Shown here: piece by piece, positions 6,573 through 14,054 of the stretch
How the letters are laid out: every line of letters begins with the position of its first letter
Position numbering within the stretch: the first letter of the stretch is position 1
Source: an uncultured Lachnospiraceae bacterium
GTDB lineage: Bacteria; Bacillota; Clostridia; Lachnospirales; Lachnospiraceae
NCBI GenBank assembly: GCA_910586405.1
Contig: CAJUII010000046.1
Location: 1-24,932, forward strand
Length of the DNA: 24,932 bases
Reading direction: 5' to 3'
Program-made: the position numbers and the translations under genes
The notes under the pieces: model-generated
Database searches by the model: none
Told to the model about the DNA's origin: nothing
The model's input: the letters and a program-made list of their open reading frames with translations, nothing else

Positions 6573-7865
6573 ATGAAAGAGACAGAACTGACAGGACAGC
6601 AGGAATATGAAGCATTAAAAGAAGAGCTTGGGCGGAAGCTGGATGAGACTTCCGAGAACTTTGTGGTGATCGGGTATATTCTCAAACAGGTGCGGGACAG
6701 ATGCCTGTATCTGCATGAAAACTTTGAAGATATCTATGATTTCGGGCTTCGCATCTATGGGCTGTCAAGATCGACCGTCAGCCGTTTTATGAATATCAAC
6801 ACGAAATTTTCCATCGGCAGAAACAGCAGGGAGATCATACCGGAATACAGAGGATACGGGCGCAGCAAGATACAGGAGATGCTGAACATAGACGAATGTG
6901 ATATGGAACTGGTCACAGCAGAGACGACGGTGGAGCAGGTCAAAGAGCTGAAAAAAGTGGAAAAAGAACAAAGACAGCTTGAAGAAAAGGAGCGGGAGAA
7001 CAGCCTTCCCCTGATGCAGATGGGAGCGCCGCAGGAGAGCACGAACAAGCCTGTGCAGGAATCCAAAGATCCGTTTGAGACATTGATGGCGGCATTCTGG
7101 AGAGAAAACACAGCACTCTACCGCAGCGTGGCAGCGGGACTGGCATCACCGAAGATCATTGCGGAGGAAATCAGCCCTTCCGGCAGCAGGACATTCAGAA
7201 ACGGCATCAACATCATGTTCTTTTATGAGTACGAAAAGGGCGCTAAACTGCGCAGCTACGAGAAAGGGCAGGCTTCCATAACTGCCTATACCTATCAGGA
7301 GATCATGGAAAAGACGCAGAAGCTTGCCCTAGAAGAACCAGGCGCGGTGATGCCGGACGAACCAGAAGGGCAGACAGCCTCAGAAGCACCACAGTCTGAA
7401 CCAGCAGAGCAGGAAACACCCTATATGCCGGTGCCCGGCCAGACTACAGTGGAGGATTTAGTGGATGTTGTGCCAGAAGGTGTGGAAGAAGCTGCTGCCG
7501 GTCCAAGTACTGACAGGGCTGATGCGCCAGTTGGTGAGAAGGTGATTGACGCAGCGTATAGAGAGTTAAACATAAAGCCTGCCAAAGAACAACAGCTTGA
7601 ATCAGCGGAACAACAGGCTGAATCTGCGGAACAACAGGCTGAATCTGTAGAATATCAGCCTGAAATGGAAGAACAACACGCTGGCATCGTGGAGGCAGGT
7701 ACTTATACAAATATCGAGATAAAGAATGCTATTAGCTATTTCGATATTGAATACCTCAGCAGAATGGGGGTGCAGCAGGACGCTACAAAACGCAGGAATT
7801 ACAGAATTGCGCTGGAATGCATACGCAGATGTTATCCATCCATAGCCGGGCAGACCGCGGAATGA
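6573..7865 (+). CDS. putative DNA-binding protein with heptad-repeat linker
   Basis: The product has 430 residues, with ATAGGAGGAAAG before the ATG. The N-terminal region (about 1-125) is helical and holds FGLRIYGLSRSTVSRFMNI, which looks like a helix-turn-helix, followed by a charged coiled coil (about 110-145); this recalls DUF3102/ParB-related phage proteins. A middle domain (about 165-255) is followed by an acidic, Pro/Glu/Gln-rich low-complexity linker that includes five 7-residue repeats (EQQAESA type) and a small C-terminal domain (about 378-430, ISYFDIEYLSRMGVQQ). It could organise replication or partition, but that is position and shape only. Confidence 0.65.
   Translation: MKETELTGQQEYEALKEELGRKLDETSENFVVIGYILKQVRDRCLYLHENFEDIYDFGLRIYGLSRSTVSRFMNINTKFSIGRNSREIIPEYRGYGRSKIQEMLNIDECDMELVTAETTVEQVKELKKVEKEQRQLEEKERENSLPLMQMGAPQESTNKPVQESKDPFETLMAAFWRENTALYRSVAAGLASPKIIAEEISPSGSRTFRNGINIMFFYEYEKGAKLRSYEKGQASITAYTYQEIMEKTQKLALEEPGAVMPDEPEGQTASEAPQSEPAEQETPYMPVPGQTTVEDLVDVVPEGVEEAAAGPSTDRADAPVGEKVIDAAYRELNIKPAKEQQLESAEQQAESAEQQAESVEYQPEMEEQHAGIVEAGTYTNIEIKNAISYFDIEYLSRMGVQQDATKRRNYRIALECIRRCYPSIAGQTAE
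7587..7691 (+). repeat. five 21-bp tandem units (heptad-coding)
   Basis: Units begin at 7587, 7608, 7629, 7650 and 7671. The second and third are almost identical (GAACAACAGGCTGAATCTG core), the others more diverged. They encode E-Q-Q-x-E-S-A type heptads inside the linker of the 430-residue protein. Copy number is likely to vary by slippage between related phages. Confidence 0.75.
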
Positions 7866-7885
7866 CCAGAATAGGAGTGTGAAAC

Positions 7886-8059
7886 GTGAGAAAGATAACT
7901 GCAAGTGATTTAGTGAAAGAGCAGAGAAGGCGCTTCCAGCAGCAGAAACAGAAGGAGCAGGAGAACAGCGTGACAGAAAACGCAAAAGCAGTATTCCACC
8001 GAAAACCTTATTACATGAGACAGGATCGGTGCGGGAATGATCTTGGAGGGCGGGGATAA
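7886..8059 (+). CDS. small basic phage protein, unknown function
   Basis: The product has 57 residues starting at a GTG, with AGGAG (7874-7878) upstream at about 7 bases. It is highly charged: a Q/K/R-rich helix (KEQRRRFQQQKQKEQE, about residues 11-26), then a more polar tail containing FHRKPYYMRQDRCG. It follows the 430-residue gene in the same operon and precedes the late-regulator gene. It could be a small nucleic-acid-binding protein; no family was recognised. Confidence 0.5.
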   Translation: MRKITASDLVKEQRRRFQQQKQKEQENSVTENAKAVFHRKPYYMRQDRCGNDLGGRG

Positions 8060-8117
8060 AGGTTTTGAATCTAAATAAGATGAGGTACAGAAAACGAAGA
8101 TATTTTTAAAATGGCAG

Positions 8118-8141
8118 CAGCGTTGCGGTGTCGCAACGCTG
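8118..8141. repeat. 10-bp stem hairpin carrying GTTGCGGTGTCGCAAC (palindrome copy 2)
   Basis: CAGCGTTGCG (8118-8127) pairs with CGCAACGCTG (8132-8141) over a GTGT loop. The inner 16 bases (8122-8137) match the palindrome at 4107-4122 and 13841-13856 except at two centre bases. It lies in the gap before the late-regulator gene. No T-run follows on either strand, so it is not an obvious intrinsic terminator. Confidence 0.75.
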
Positions 8142-8175
8142 GTGAAAACTGAATAAATATATGAGGAGTGTTAAA

Positions 8176-8613
8176 ATGAAGCGGGAAGATATAGAACAGT
8201 TGAATAATCTGCGCAAAGAAATATCGGAACTGGAAACAGCAATAGAGAGAATACGGCAGCAGAGTGTTGAGTCAGTTACAGATAAAGTAAAATCATCTGG
8301 AAACGAATTTCCGTACATTGATGGTTTTAAAAAGATATCAGGAATCAACTTGGCAGCAGAGAGCAGAAAAAAGAAGGTGTTAATCAAAAAAGAACAGTTG
8401 CTAAGAGACAGAAAGGAAAAAGCGGAGCGCGCAGAACTTAAAATAACGGAATACATTAATTCGGTACCTGACAGCCGCATTAGAAGAATTATGCAGTTTC
8501 GCTTTATTGAAGGATTCACATGGGAAAAAATAGGCGGAATAATGAATTGCGACCGAACGACAGCAGAAAAGATTCTTAACAGATATCTCAACAAAGATAA
8601 CAATATTGAATAA
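8176..8613 (+). CDS. phage late transcription regulator, ArpU/sigma-70 region 4-like
   Basis: The product has 145 residues from the ATG at 8176, chosen because GAGGAGTG lies upstream; an ATG at 8161 overlaps that site. The N-terminal 95 residues form a charged coiled coil. The C-terminal part (about 97-140: SRIRRIMQFRFIEGFTWEKI then CDRTTAEKILNRYL) is a helix-turn-helix of the sigma-region-4 type. Small proteins of this plan (ArpU/RinA-type and DUF1492-type regulators) sit just before the packaging genes in many Firmicutes phages and activate late transcription. The gene ends right at the putative late promoter (8615-8643), which fits. Confidence 0.75.
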   Translation: MKREDIEQLNNLRKEISELETAIERIRQQSVESVTDKVKSSGNEFPYIDGFKKISGINLAAESRKKKVLIKKEQLLRDRKEKAERAELKITEYINSVPDSRIRRIMQFRFIEGFTWEKIGGIMNCDRTTAEKILNRYLNKDNNIE

Positions 8614-8614
8614 C

Positions 8615-8643
8615 TTTCCCACATTTCCCGTTTTAAATATGAT
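8615..8643 (+). promoter_or_regulatory. putative late promoter with TTTCCC direct repeat
   Basis: TTTCCC occurs at 8615-8620 and 8624-8629, a 9-base direct repeat. A TATGAT -10 box lies at 8638-8643, 17 bases after the first TTTCCC. A good -35 consensus is missing, as expected for an activator-dependent promoter where the repeat would be the regulator's site. It begins 2 bases after the late-regulator gene and is the only plausible promoter before TerS. Confidence 0.55.
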
Positions 8644-8683
8644 AAAATGGTATCAAGTCAAAGTGGCGAATAAAATAATTTTC

Positions 8684-8720
8684 AAAAAGGGCATTATGGC
8701 AGCAGTCATAGTGCCTTTTT
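8684..8720 (+). terminator. intrinsic terminator in the late leader
   Basis: A stem of about 14 bp pairs 8684-8698 with 8707-8720, with one bulged G and one G-T pair, over a short loop and ending in TTTTT. It stands between the putative late promoter and the TerS gene, so it ends readthrough from the early operon or attenuates late transcription. Confidence 0.6.
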
Positions 8721-8760
8721 CATATAGAAAATAGCACACAACCAGAAAGCAGGTGATTTC

Positions 8761-9207
8761 ATGGGCAGACCACGAAAATTTAATAGTGTAAAGGCATTGG
8801 AGGATATATGGGAGGAATATAAGGCAGACTGTGACAGCCAGATGGTGCTTACTCATGATTTCAGCGCAAAAAATTCTGAATTTGTCAGCAAGGAACTAAA
8901 GCGCAGCATCACATACACAATAGAAGGCTTCTGCGTATTTGCAGGGATATCCCGCGCAGCTTTCTATGAGAGATACGCTGATAATGAGAAGTTTGCTGAC
9001 ACGGTTACGCGCATGAAGGAAGAGTGTGAGATAGATGCGAGAAAGAAGTTTGAACTTGGCATCATTCCACCGCAGCTTGCAGGATTGTGGATGTCTAATT
9101 ACGGATATACGACCAAGTCGGAAGCAAATGTTTCAGGCAATCTGGCTATCGAGCAGACAAAGCTTGACGGAATCATAGCACAGATGTGTGGTGAGGAGAA
9201 TGAGTGA
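8761..9207 (+). CDS. terS: terminase small subunit
   Basis: A 148-residue protein starting at an ATG with AGGTGA upstream. The order of parts fits gp3-like/terminase small subunits: MGRPRKF start, a helical DNA-binding region with TIEGFCVFAGISRAAFYERY (a helix-turn-helix, about residues 58-78), a charged helix and a C-terminal region of the form GLWMSNYGYTTKSE. It recognises the packaging site on concatemeric DNA and hands it to the large subunit. It overlaps the next gene by 8 bases and opens the late operon. Confidence 0.85.
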   Translation: MGRPRKFNSVKALEDIWEEYKADCDSQMVLTHDFSAKNSEFVSKELKRSITYTIEGFCVFAGISRAAFYERYADNEKFADTVTRMKEECEIDARKKFELGIIPPQLAGLWMSNYGYTTKSEANVSGNLAIEQTKLDGIIAQMCGEENE

Positions 9208-10660
9208 GCAGTCAATACTGTTATCTGACAAATATAAGGCATTTATCAAATGCAATGCTCATGTTGAGTTTCTGGAGGGAACGACGGCAGCAGGAAAGAC
9301 CACGGTAGGGATTTTCAAGTTCATGCTGAAAGTCGCCCAATCTCCCAAGAAGCTGCACATCATAGCAGCGGACGATACCGGGGCAGCAGAGAAAAATATC
9401 ATCAACAAAGATCTTGGCATACTTGACGATTTCGGAATCCTCGTAGACTACAACGGCAACGGAAGCAAGTCATACAAAATGCCGCATTTGGTGTTTCATA
9501 CAGCCAGTGGTGACAAAATTATCTTCGTAGTCGGCTATGGGAACAAAAAGAAATGGAAGGATGCACTTGGCGGGCAATATGGATGTCTGTACATTGATGA
9601 GATTAACACTGCGGATATCGAGTTTGTCCGTGAATCTGCTATGCGGAGTGACTATTTCATGGCTACCCTGAACCCGGACGACCCGAATCTGCCTGTTTAT
9701 GCAGAGTATGTGAATCATGCAAGACCGCTTGCAGCGTGGGCAGAGGAGACACCAGAGGAAATCAGAAAAGAGTTAAAAGAGGAACCAAAGCCCGGGTGGG
9801 TGCACTGGTTCTTTTCTTTTACACATAATCTGGGACTACCAAAAGAAAAACTTGATCGGATTATCAGTAATACACCCAAGGGTACAAAAATCTGGAAAAA
9901 CAAGATCGAGGGGCTGCGGGGCAAGGCGACAGGGCTGATCTTCTCCAATTTTGACAGAAAAAGAAATGTTGTGTCGGAACAGTGGGTACAGGACCAGCTT
10001 CGGGGCGGTAAAATGCGTATAAAGAAATTTACAGCAGGTCTCGATACTTCATATTCGAGCAAATCACCAGATACGATCGCCATGATTTTTCAAGGAGTGA
10101 CTGAGGACAGGAAATTGATAACACTCGAAGAAAAGACTTATAACAATGCAGATCTGACAGTACCGCTTGCACCGTCTGATACAGCAGTAAAATTCATAGC
10201 CTTCCTTGACATGTGTCGAGGAAAATGGGGATTTGCAAAGGATGTATTTATAGATAATGCGGATCAGGCAACCATCACGGAGTTGAAAAAGTACAAACGG
10301 CTCCACGGCAGTCTTTATAATTTCCTTGACTCATATAAAAAGGTTGCAATACTCGATCGTATCAATTTACAGCTTGGCTGGATTCAGCAGGGGTGTTATT
10401 TAGTTACTGATACCTGCACAAGTCATCTGCATGAGTTAGATGTATATAGCTGGGATGAGGAAAAGGATAAGCCAGAGGACAAAAACGACCATACGATTAA
10501 CGCCAACCAGTACGCATGGACACCATACCGTAATCTTATCGGTTTTGAGGAGGGAAAAGAAAGTGGGGCTGATACAAAAAATGAGCGAAAACATGAAAAA
10601 GGGAATCAGGGCATGGCTGAATATCGTGCCTGCAAGTCCTTACAATATTCAGATCAATGA
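9200..10660 (+). CDS. terL: terminase large subunit (ATPase/nuclease)
   Basis: The product has 486 residues from the ATG at 9200, chosen because GGTGAGGAG precedes it. The N-terminal ATPase shows a Walker A motif EGTTAAGKTT (26-35) and Walker B with CLYIDE (Asp133, Glu134). The C-terminal RNase H-like nuclease shows AGLDTSYSSKSPDT (Asp282) and FIDNAD (Asp352). It is of the SPP1 G2P kind. It drives DNA into the procapsid and cuts it. Its last 98 bases overlap the portal gene in another frame, a longer overlap than usual. Confidence 0.93.
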   Translation: MSEQSILLSDKYKAFIKCNAHVEFLEGTTAAGKTTVGIFKFMLKVAQSPKKLHIIAADDTGAAEKNIINKDLGILDDFGILVDYNGNGSKSYKMPHLVFHTASGDKIIFVVGYGNKKKWKDALGGQYGCLYIDEINTADIEFVRESAMRSDYFMATLNPDDPNLPVYAEYVNHARPLAAWAEETPEEIRKELKEEPKPGWVHWFFSFTHNLGLPKEKLDRIISNTPKGTKIWKNKIEGLRGKATGLIFSNFDRKRNVVSEQWVQDQLRGGKMRIKKFTAGLDTSYSSKSPDTIAMIFQGVTEDRKLITLEEKTYNNADLTVPLAPSDTAVKFIAFLDMCRGKWGFAKDVFIDNADQATITELKKYKRLHGSLYNFLDSYKKVAILDRINLQLGWIQQGCYLVTDTCTSHLHELDVYSWDEEKDKPEDKNDHTINANQYAWTPYRNLIGFEEGKESGADTKNERKHEKGNQGMAEYRACKSLQYSDQ

Positions 10661-12278
10661 AATACTAGATTTTGAGATGAGTGCGATCCGCAACCGCATC
10701 TGGTTTCGGGGAGATGGGAGTGAGTTAGAACAGCTATACCAGAGTCTGACAGAATACACTGATAAATATAAGTTCTGGGGTAGCAGATGTACGCCCGGCA
10801 TGGAGATGCGCAAGATACATACGGGGCTTCCGGGACTGATCATCAGGGTGCTCACCTCGATCATACTGACTGACATGAATGCGTATGAGTTTGTGGAGGA
10901 AAAACACAGAATCCTGTGGAAGCAGATAGAAAAAGATAATAAATTTCGCAAAAAGATGGAGAAGTGCATACAGGAAACTTTATATATAGGGGATGGCGCT
11001 TTCAAGATCACAATTGACACAGAGATGAGTGAATATCCAATCATTGAATGGTATTCAGGTGACAGGATTGAGATTATACGGCGCAGGGACAGGGTAAAAG
11101 AGATTGTGTTCAAAACACCTTATACGGAAAAAGGACGCAGATATGTCCTACATGAGTACTATGGGTATGGATATATACGAAATGAACTTTACGAGGGAGA
11201 GAAGCTGGTTGATTTTAAGGTAATGGACTGCACAAAGCATCTGTCTGACTGGGAGTTTGACAAAAAACTCATGATGGCAGTTTCATTTAATGTGTTTGAC
11301 AGCAACAAGTTTGAGGGACGTGGCGGTTCTGTATTTGATGGGAAACTGGACAGCTTCGATGCATTTGATGAAGCTTGGAGTCAGTGGATGGATGCATTGA
11401 GGGCGGGGCGGGCAAAAGAATACATTCCCGAGTGCTTTTTGCCAAGAGACTCATTTACAGGAGAGATCTTACAGCCGAATCCTTTTGATAACAGGTATAT
11501 AAGGACAGATAATGATATGTCAGAAGGTACTTCCAATAAAATTGATTTAGAACAGCCTGTTATACCACATGAAAGTTATCTGGCATCATACATGACAGCG
11601 TTGGACTTATGTTTGCAAGGTATCATTTCCCCGAGCACACTTGGAATAGATGTGAAAAAACTGGACAATGCAGAAGCACAGCGGGAGAAGGAGAAAACGA
11701 CATTATATACAAGGAATGCCATCATTGAGGCATTACAGGAGACCATGCCAGAGCTGGTGAAAGCCTGCATTAATGTCTACAATACCAATATCAATAAGCC
11801 AGTCGAGGAAGTAAATGTGACAATTCCATTTGGCGAGTATGCGAATCCAAGTTTTGAGAGTCAGGTGGAGACAGTGGGCAAGGGAAAAACGCAGGGAATC
11901 ATGTCAATAGAAGCATGTGTTGAAGAATTGTATGGAGACAGCAAGGAGGATACATGGAAGCAGGAGGAGATTGCAAGGCTGAAAGCTGAGCAGGGAATCG
12001 CAGAGGTTGAAGAACCAGCAGTTAATATGGACGGAGTAGAGCAAAAACTGGAAACTGCTACACTGAATGGCGCACAGATTGCATCACTTATGAATGTCAT
12101 TAAAATGGTGAAGGAGGGTAGTGTTTCAAGAAATGAAGCAATTTCCATTATAACTGCTACACTGGGAATATCTAGGGAGAATGCAGAAAGTTTTATAGAG
12201 GAGGGGATGCAGAATGCAGGTAAGGGTAATGAACAGAGTGTACAGCATGAGCAGGAAGAAGTACCAAGGCTTGCTTAA
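10563..12278 (+). CDS. portal protein (SPP1 gp6-like)
   Basis: The product has 571 residues from the GTG at 10563, chosen because GAGGAGGGA lies about 8 bases upstream and because MGLIQKMSENMKKGIRAWLN is a usual portal start. A later ATG at 10581 is an alternative. The sequence NEILDFEMSAIRNRIWFRG, the middle region and the acidic helical C-terminus fit SPP1-type portals, which form the dodecameric ring at the capsid vertex through which DNA enters and leaves. It overlaps TerL upstream and the 12214 gene downstream by 65 bases. Confidence 0.9.
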   Translation: MGLIQKMSENMKKGIRAWLNIVPASPYNIQINEILDFEMSAIRNRIWFRGDGSELEQLYQSLTEYTDKYKFWGSRCTPGMEMRKIHTGLPGLIIRVLTSIILTDMNAYEFVEEKHRILWKQIEKDNKFRKKMEKCIQETLYIGDGAFKITIDTEMSEYPIIEWYSGDRIEIIRRRDRVKEIVFKTPYTEKGRRYVLHEYYGYGYIRNELYEGEKLVDFKVMDCTKHLSDWEFDKKLMMAVSFNVFDSNKFEGRGGSVFDGKLDSFDAFDEAWSQWMDALRAGRAKEYIPECFLPRDSFTGEILQPNPFDNRYIRTDNDMSEGTSNKIDLEQPVIPHESYLASYMTALDLCLQGIISPSTLGIDVKKLDNAEAQREKEKTTLYTRNAIIEALQETMPELVKACINVYNTNINKPVEEVNVTIPFGEYANPSFESQVETVGKGKTQGIMSIEACVEELYGDSKEDTWKQEEIARLKAEQGIAEVEEPAVNMDGVEQKLETATLNGAQIASLMNVIKMVKEGSVSRNEAISIITATLGISRENAESFIEEGMQNAGKGNEQSVQHEQEEVPRLA

Positions 12279-12435
12279 AGTAGCAAGTGAACAGGTGCCA
12301 TTCGGCATATATGCAGTCGAAAAAAATGAGTATGCAGAACTGCGCAATGATTGCTGTCATAGCAGATCACAGTTAAAAGAGCTTGTAAGAGCATTTAAGG
12401 GGCAGGGATTCAAGGTATATAAAAACGAGGGATAG
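12214..12435 (+). CDS. small basic phage protein between portal and minor head genes
   Basis: The product has 73 residues; GAGGAGGGG lies 6 bases before the ATG, and the start lies within the portal gene. It is a compact mixed alpha/beta-looking protein, basic, with a C-terminal RAFKGQGFKVYKNEG. Small genes of this kind often sit here in Firmicutes siphoviruses. The function is unknown, and no catalytic motif was seen. Confidence 0.65.
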   Translation: MQVRVMNRVYSMSRKKYQGLLKVASEQVPFGIYAVEKNEYAELRNDCCHSRSQLKELVRAFKGQGFKVYKNEG

Positions 12436-12437
12436 AG

Positions 12438-13496
12438 ATGGGCGAGTATAATATCGCTAAAGCTTTTGAGGTGATTGAAAGAGAGCTGATGACCTCCATG
12501 ATCAGAAACCTTGACCGCCATAAGGCAGAGGAGACAGACATGGGCTTCGAGTGGTCACAGTGGCAGATTGAACAGCTCAAACGGCTGGAACAATATAAAA
12601 TCAGGAACCGCCAAAAATACGGCAGCCAGTTTGCCGATATAAACAAGCAGCTTGATGTATTGATTAGGACGGCTAGGGAAAGCGGCGGTATGGAGCAGGA
12701 GATAGAAATCCTAAAAGCAATAAAGAACGGTTTTAAAGGTGCTAGAAAATCAAAAGATGCCCTGACTGCGCAGTTCTTCCGCACAAATGACCGGAAAATC
12801 GAAGCCCTGATCAAAGCCACCACAGATGATATGCAAAAAGCTGAGACTGCAATACTGAGAATGGCAAATGATAAATACCGACAGGTACTGTTCAATGCAC
12901 AGGTTTACGCGAATACAGGTGCAGGAACCTATGAGAAAGCTGTGGATATGGCGACAAAGGACATGCTTTCAGCGGGGCTGAACTGTGTGGAATATGCCAA
13001 TGGGGCGCGTCATACGCTGTCAGATTATGCGGACATGGCAATCAGGACGGCCTGCAAGCGTGCCTATCTAACCGGAGAGGGCGAAAAAAGAAAAGAATGG
13101 GGAATCTCTACTGTAATCATGAACAAGCGCGGCAATCCCTGCGTTAAGTGTCTGCCGTGGGTGGGAAAGATTTTGATAGATGATGTTTGGAGTGGCGGGA
13201 AAAAATCTGATGGAGACTATCCACTCATGAGTACCGCAGTGGCAGCAGGTCTGTATCATCCGCGGTGCAAGGACGGCCATACGACATACTTTGAAGGAGT
13301 CAGCACGCCGCCTGACAGCAAATTTACCCAGCAGGAGCTTTTGGACATCGAGCAGCAGAACAAGGATATAGCAGAACAACAGTATGCAAAACGGCAGCAG
13401 GAAAAGTATGGACGGCTTGCTGAGTACTCGCTGGATGCGGAGAACCGGAAGAAATATCAGACAGTAGCTGATAATTGGATTAGACAATGTCTCTAA
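12438..13496 (+). CDS. phage minor capsid/head morphogenesis protein (Phage_min_cap2-like)
   Basis: The product has 352 residues, with GAGGGATAGAG upstream of the ATG. The first 170 residues are helical and coiled. The second half carries the conserved block of the minor-capsid-2 and SPP1 gp7 groups: MNKRGNPCVKCLPWVGK (a CxxC pair) and LYHPRCKDGHTTYF, a Cys/His arrangement that could bind metal. The C-terminus is a charged helix rich in Q, E and K. Gp7-like proteins enter the procapsid in a few copies with the portal and affect DNA ejection. It lies next to the portal as expected. Confidence 0.85.
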   Translation: MGEYNIAKAFEVIERELMTSMIRNLDRHKAEETDMGFEWSQWQIEQLKRLEQYKIRNRQKYGSQFADINKQLDVLIRTARESGGMEQEIEILKAIKNGFKGARKSKDALTAQFFRTNDRKIEALIKATTDDMQKAETAILRMANDKYRQVLFNAQVYANTGAGTYEKAVDMATKDMLSAGLNCVEYANGARHTLSDYADMAIRTACKRAYLTGEGEKRKEWGISTVIMNKRGNPCVKCLPWVGKILIDDVWSGGKKSDGDYPLMSTAVAAGLYHPRCKDGHTTYFEGVSTPPDSKFTQQELLDIEQQNKDIAEQQYAKRQQEKYGRLAEYSLDAENRKKYQTVADNWIRQCL

Positions 13497-13513
13497 TCAA
13501 TTATTAGTTCTCT

Positions 13514-13541
13514 TTGCAGATGATTGAAGTGATGATATAAT
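13514..13541 (+). promoter_or_regulatory. promoter of the inserted cargo gene
   Basis: TTGCAG (13514-13519), a 16-base spacer and a perfect TATAAT (13536-13541) lie in the 73-base gap after the minor head gene and 28 bases before the TTG start at 13570. A sigma-A-type promoter inside a late structural operon is unusual and points to separate expression of the next gene. Confidence 0.6.
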
Positions 13542-13569
13542 AATTTGAGGCATATAAGGAGATGGTAAG

Positions 13570-13809
13570 TTGACTATTTTACAGGAGATCAGAGCAGACA
13601 AAGAGATTCAAGTACTACAAGAAAAATTATATGAGGCTACAGGAGAAAAGTTGTTATTTAATCTCGACTGCTATTTTGGCGTTGAAGATTTTAAAGAACA
13701 CCTCAAGCAGTGTGTAGAGAAGGGGAAAATCTTTCTTCGTCCATGTGATAGACAAGCATATCATCGGTTTGATGGAATAAATAAAGATACTGATACCACC
13801 ACCCATTAG
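13570..13809 (+). CDS. cargo (moron) gene, unknown function
   Basis: The product has 79 residues from a TTG, with AAGGAGATGG about 6 bases upstream. It is small, soluble and helical at its start (EIRADKEIQVLQEKLYEA), with a middle LFNLDCYFGVEDFKEHLKQC and a polar Thr-rich end. It has its own promoter (13514-13541) and its own terminator, whose loop contains the stop codon. It sits between the minor head gene and a small head-module gene, and its codons look more AT-rich than those of its neighbours. This is the textbook form of a moron: an independent gene that a lysogen can express for host-benefit or anti-phage roles. No family was recognised. Confidence 0.7.
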   Translation: MTILQEIRADKEIQVLQEKLYEATGEKLLFNLDCYFGVEDFKEHLKQCVEKGKIFLRPCDRQAYHRFDGINKDTDTTTH

Positions 13810-13827
13810 CGGCATGGTGGTATTTTT
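13793..13827 (+). terminator. intrinsic terminator of the cargo gene
   Basis: ATACCACCA (13793-13801) pairs perfectly with TGGTGGTAT (13815-13823) over a 13-base loop and runs into four more T residues. The TAG stop of the cargo gene (13807-13809) lies in the loop. Transcription of the late operon must pass this site to reach the capsid genes. Confidence 0.75.
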
Positions 13828-13840
13828 ATGTCAAAATATC

Positions 13841-13856
13841 GTTGCGACGTCGCAAC
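13841..13856. repeat. 16-bp palindrome GTTGCGACGTCGCAAC (copy 3)
   Basis: A perfect 16-bp palindrome, identical to the core at 4107-4122. It lies 14 bases after the cargo terminator and just before the ribosome binding site (GAAAGGGGGTGAG) of the next gene. Confidence 0.85.
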
Positions 13857-13874
13857 AGAAAGGGGGTGAGACCA

Positions 13875-14039
13875 ATGTATATCAAAGTAAGGCATGAGTT
13901 CTTTGATAAAGAGAACAGCTTATGCCTGAGAAAAAAAGATGAACTCCTAGAAGTGGATGAAAAAAGAGGGAAACAGCTCATGGCACTTCACATGGCAGAT
14001 GAGGCAGAAGCACCAGAGAAAGCATTAAAGAAAAAGTAG
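13875..14039 (+). CDS. small phage head-module protein, unknown function
   Basis: The product has 54 residues from the ATG at 13875, chosen because AAAGGGGGTGAG lies just upstream; a longer in-frame start would run into the palindrome at 13841. It is a highly charged protein (MYIKVRHEFFDKENSL start, AEAPEKALKKK end). Similar short proteins precede scaffold genes in related phages. The function is unknown. Confidence 0.65.
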   Translation: MYIKVRHEFFDKENSLCLRKKDELLEVDEKRGKQLMALHMADEAEAPEKALKKK

Positions 14040-14054
14040 ATGGAGGTATTTTTT

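Noticed and set aside
7444..7985. Long antisense frames opposite the Gln/Glu-rich gene
   Set aside because: They mirror the low-complexity codons of the real gene, lack ribosome binding sites and show biased Leu/Pro/Gln composition.
8080..8109. Tiny frame MRYRKRRYF, or MNLNKMRYRKRRYF from a TTG at 8065
   Set aside because: Nine to fourteen codons, no independent support, ends before the hairpin at 8118.
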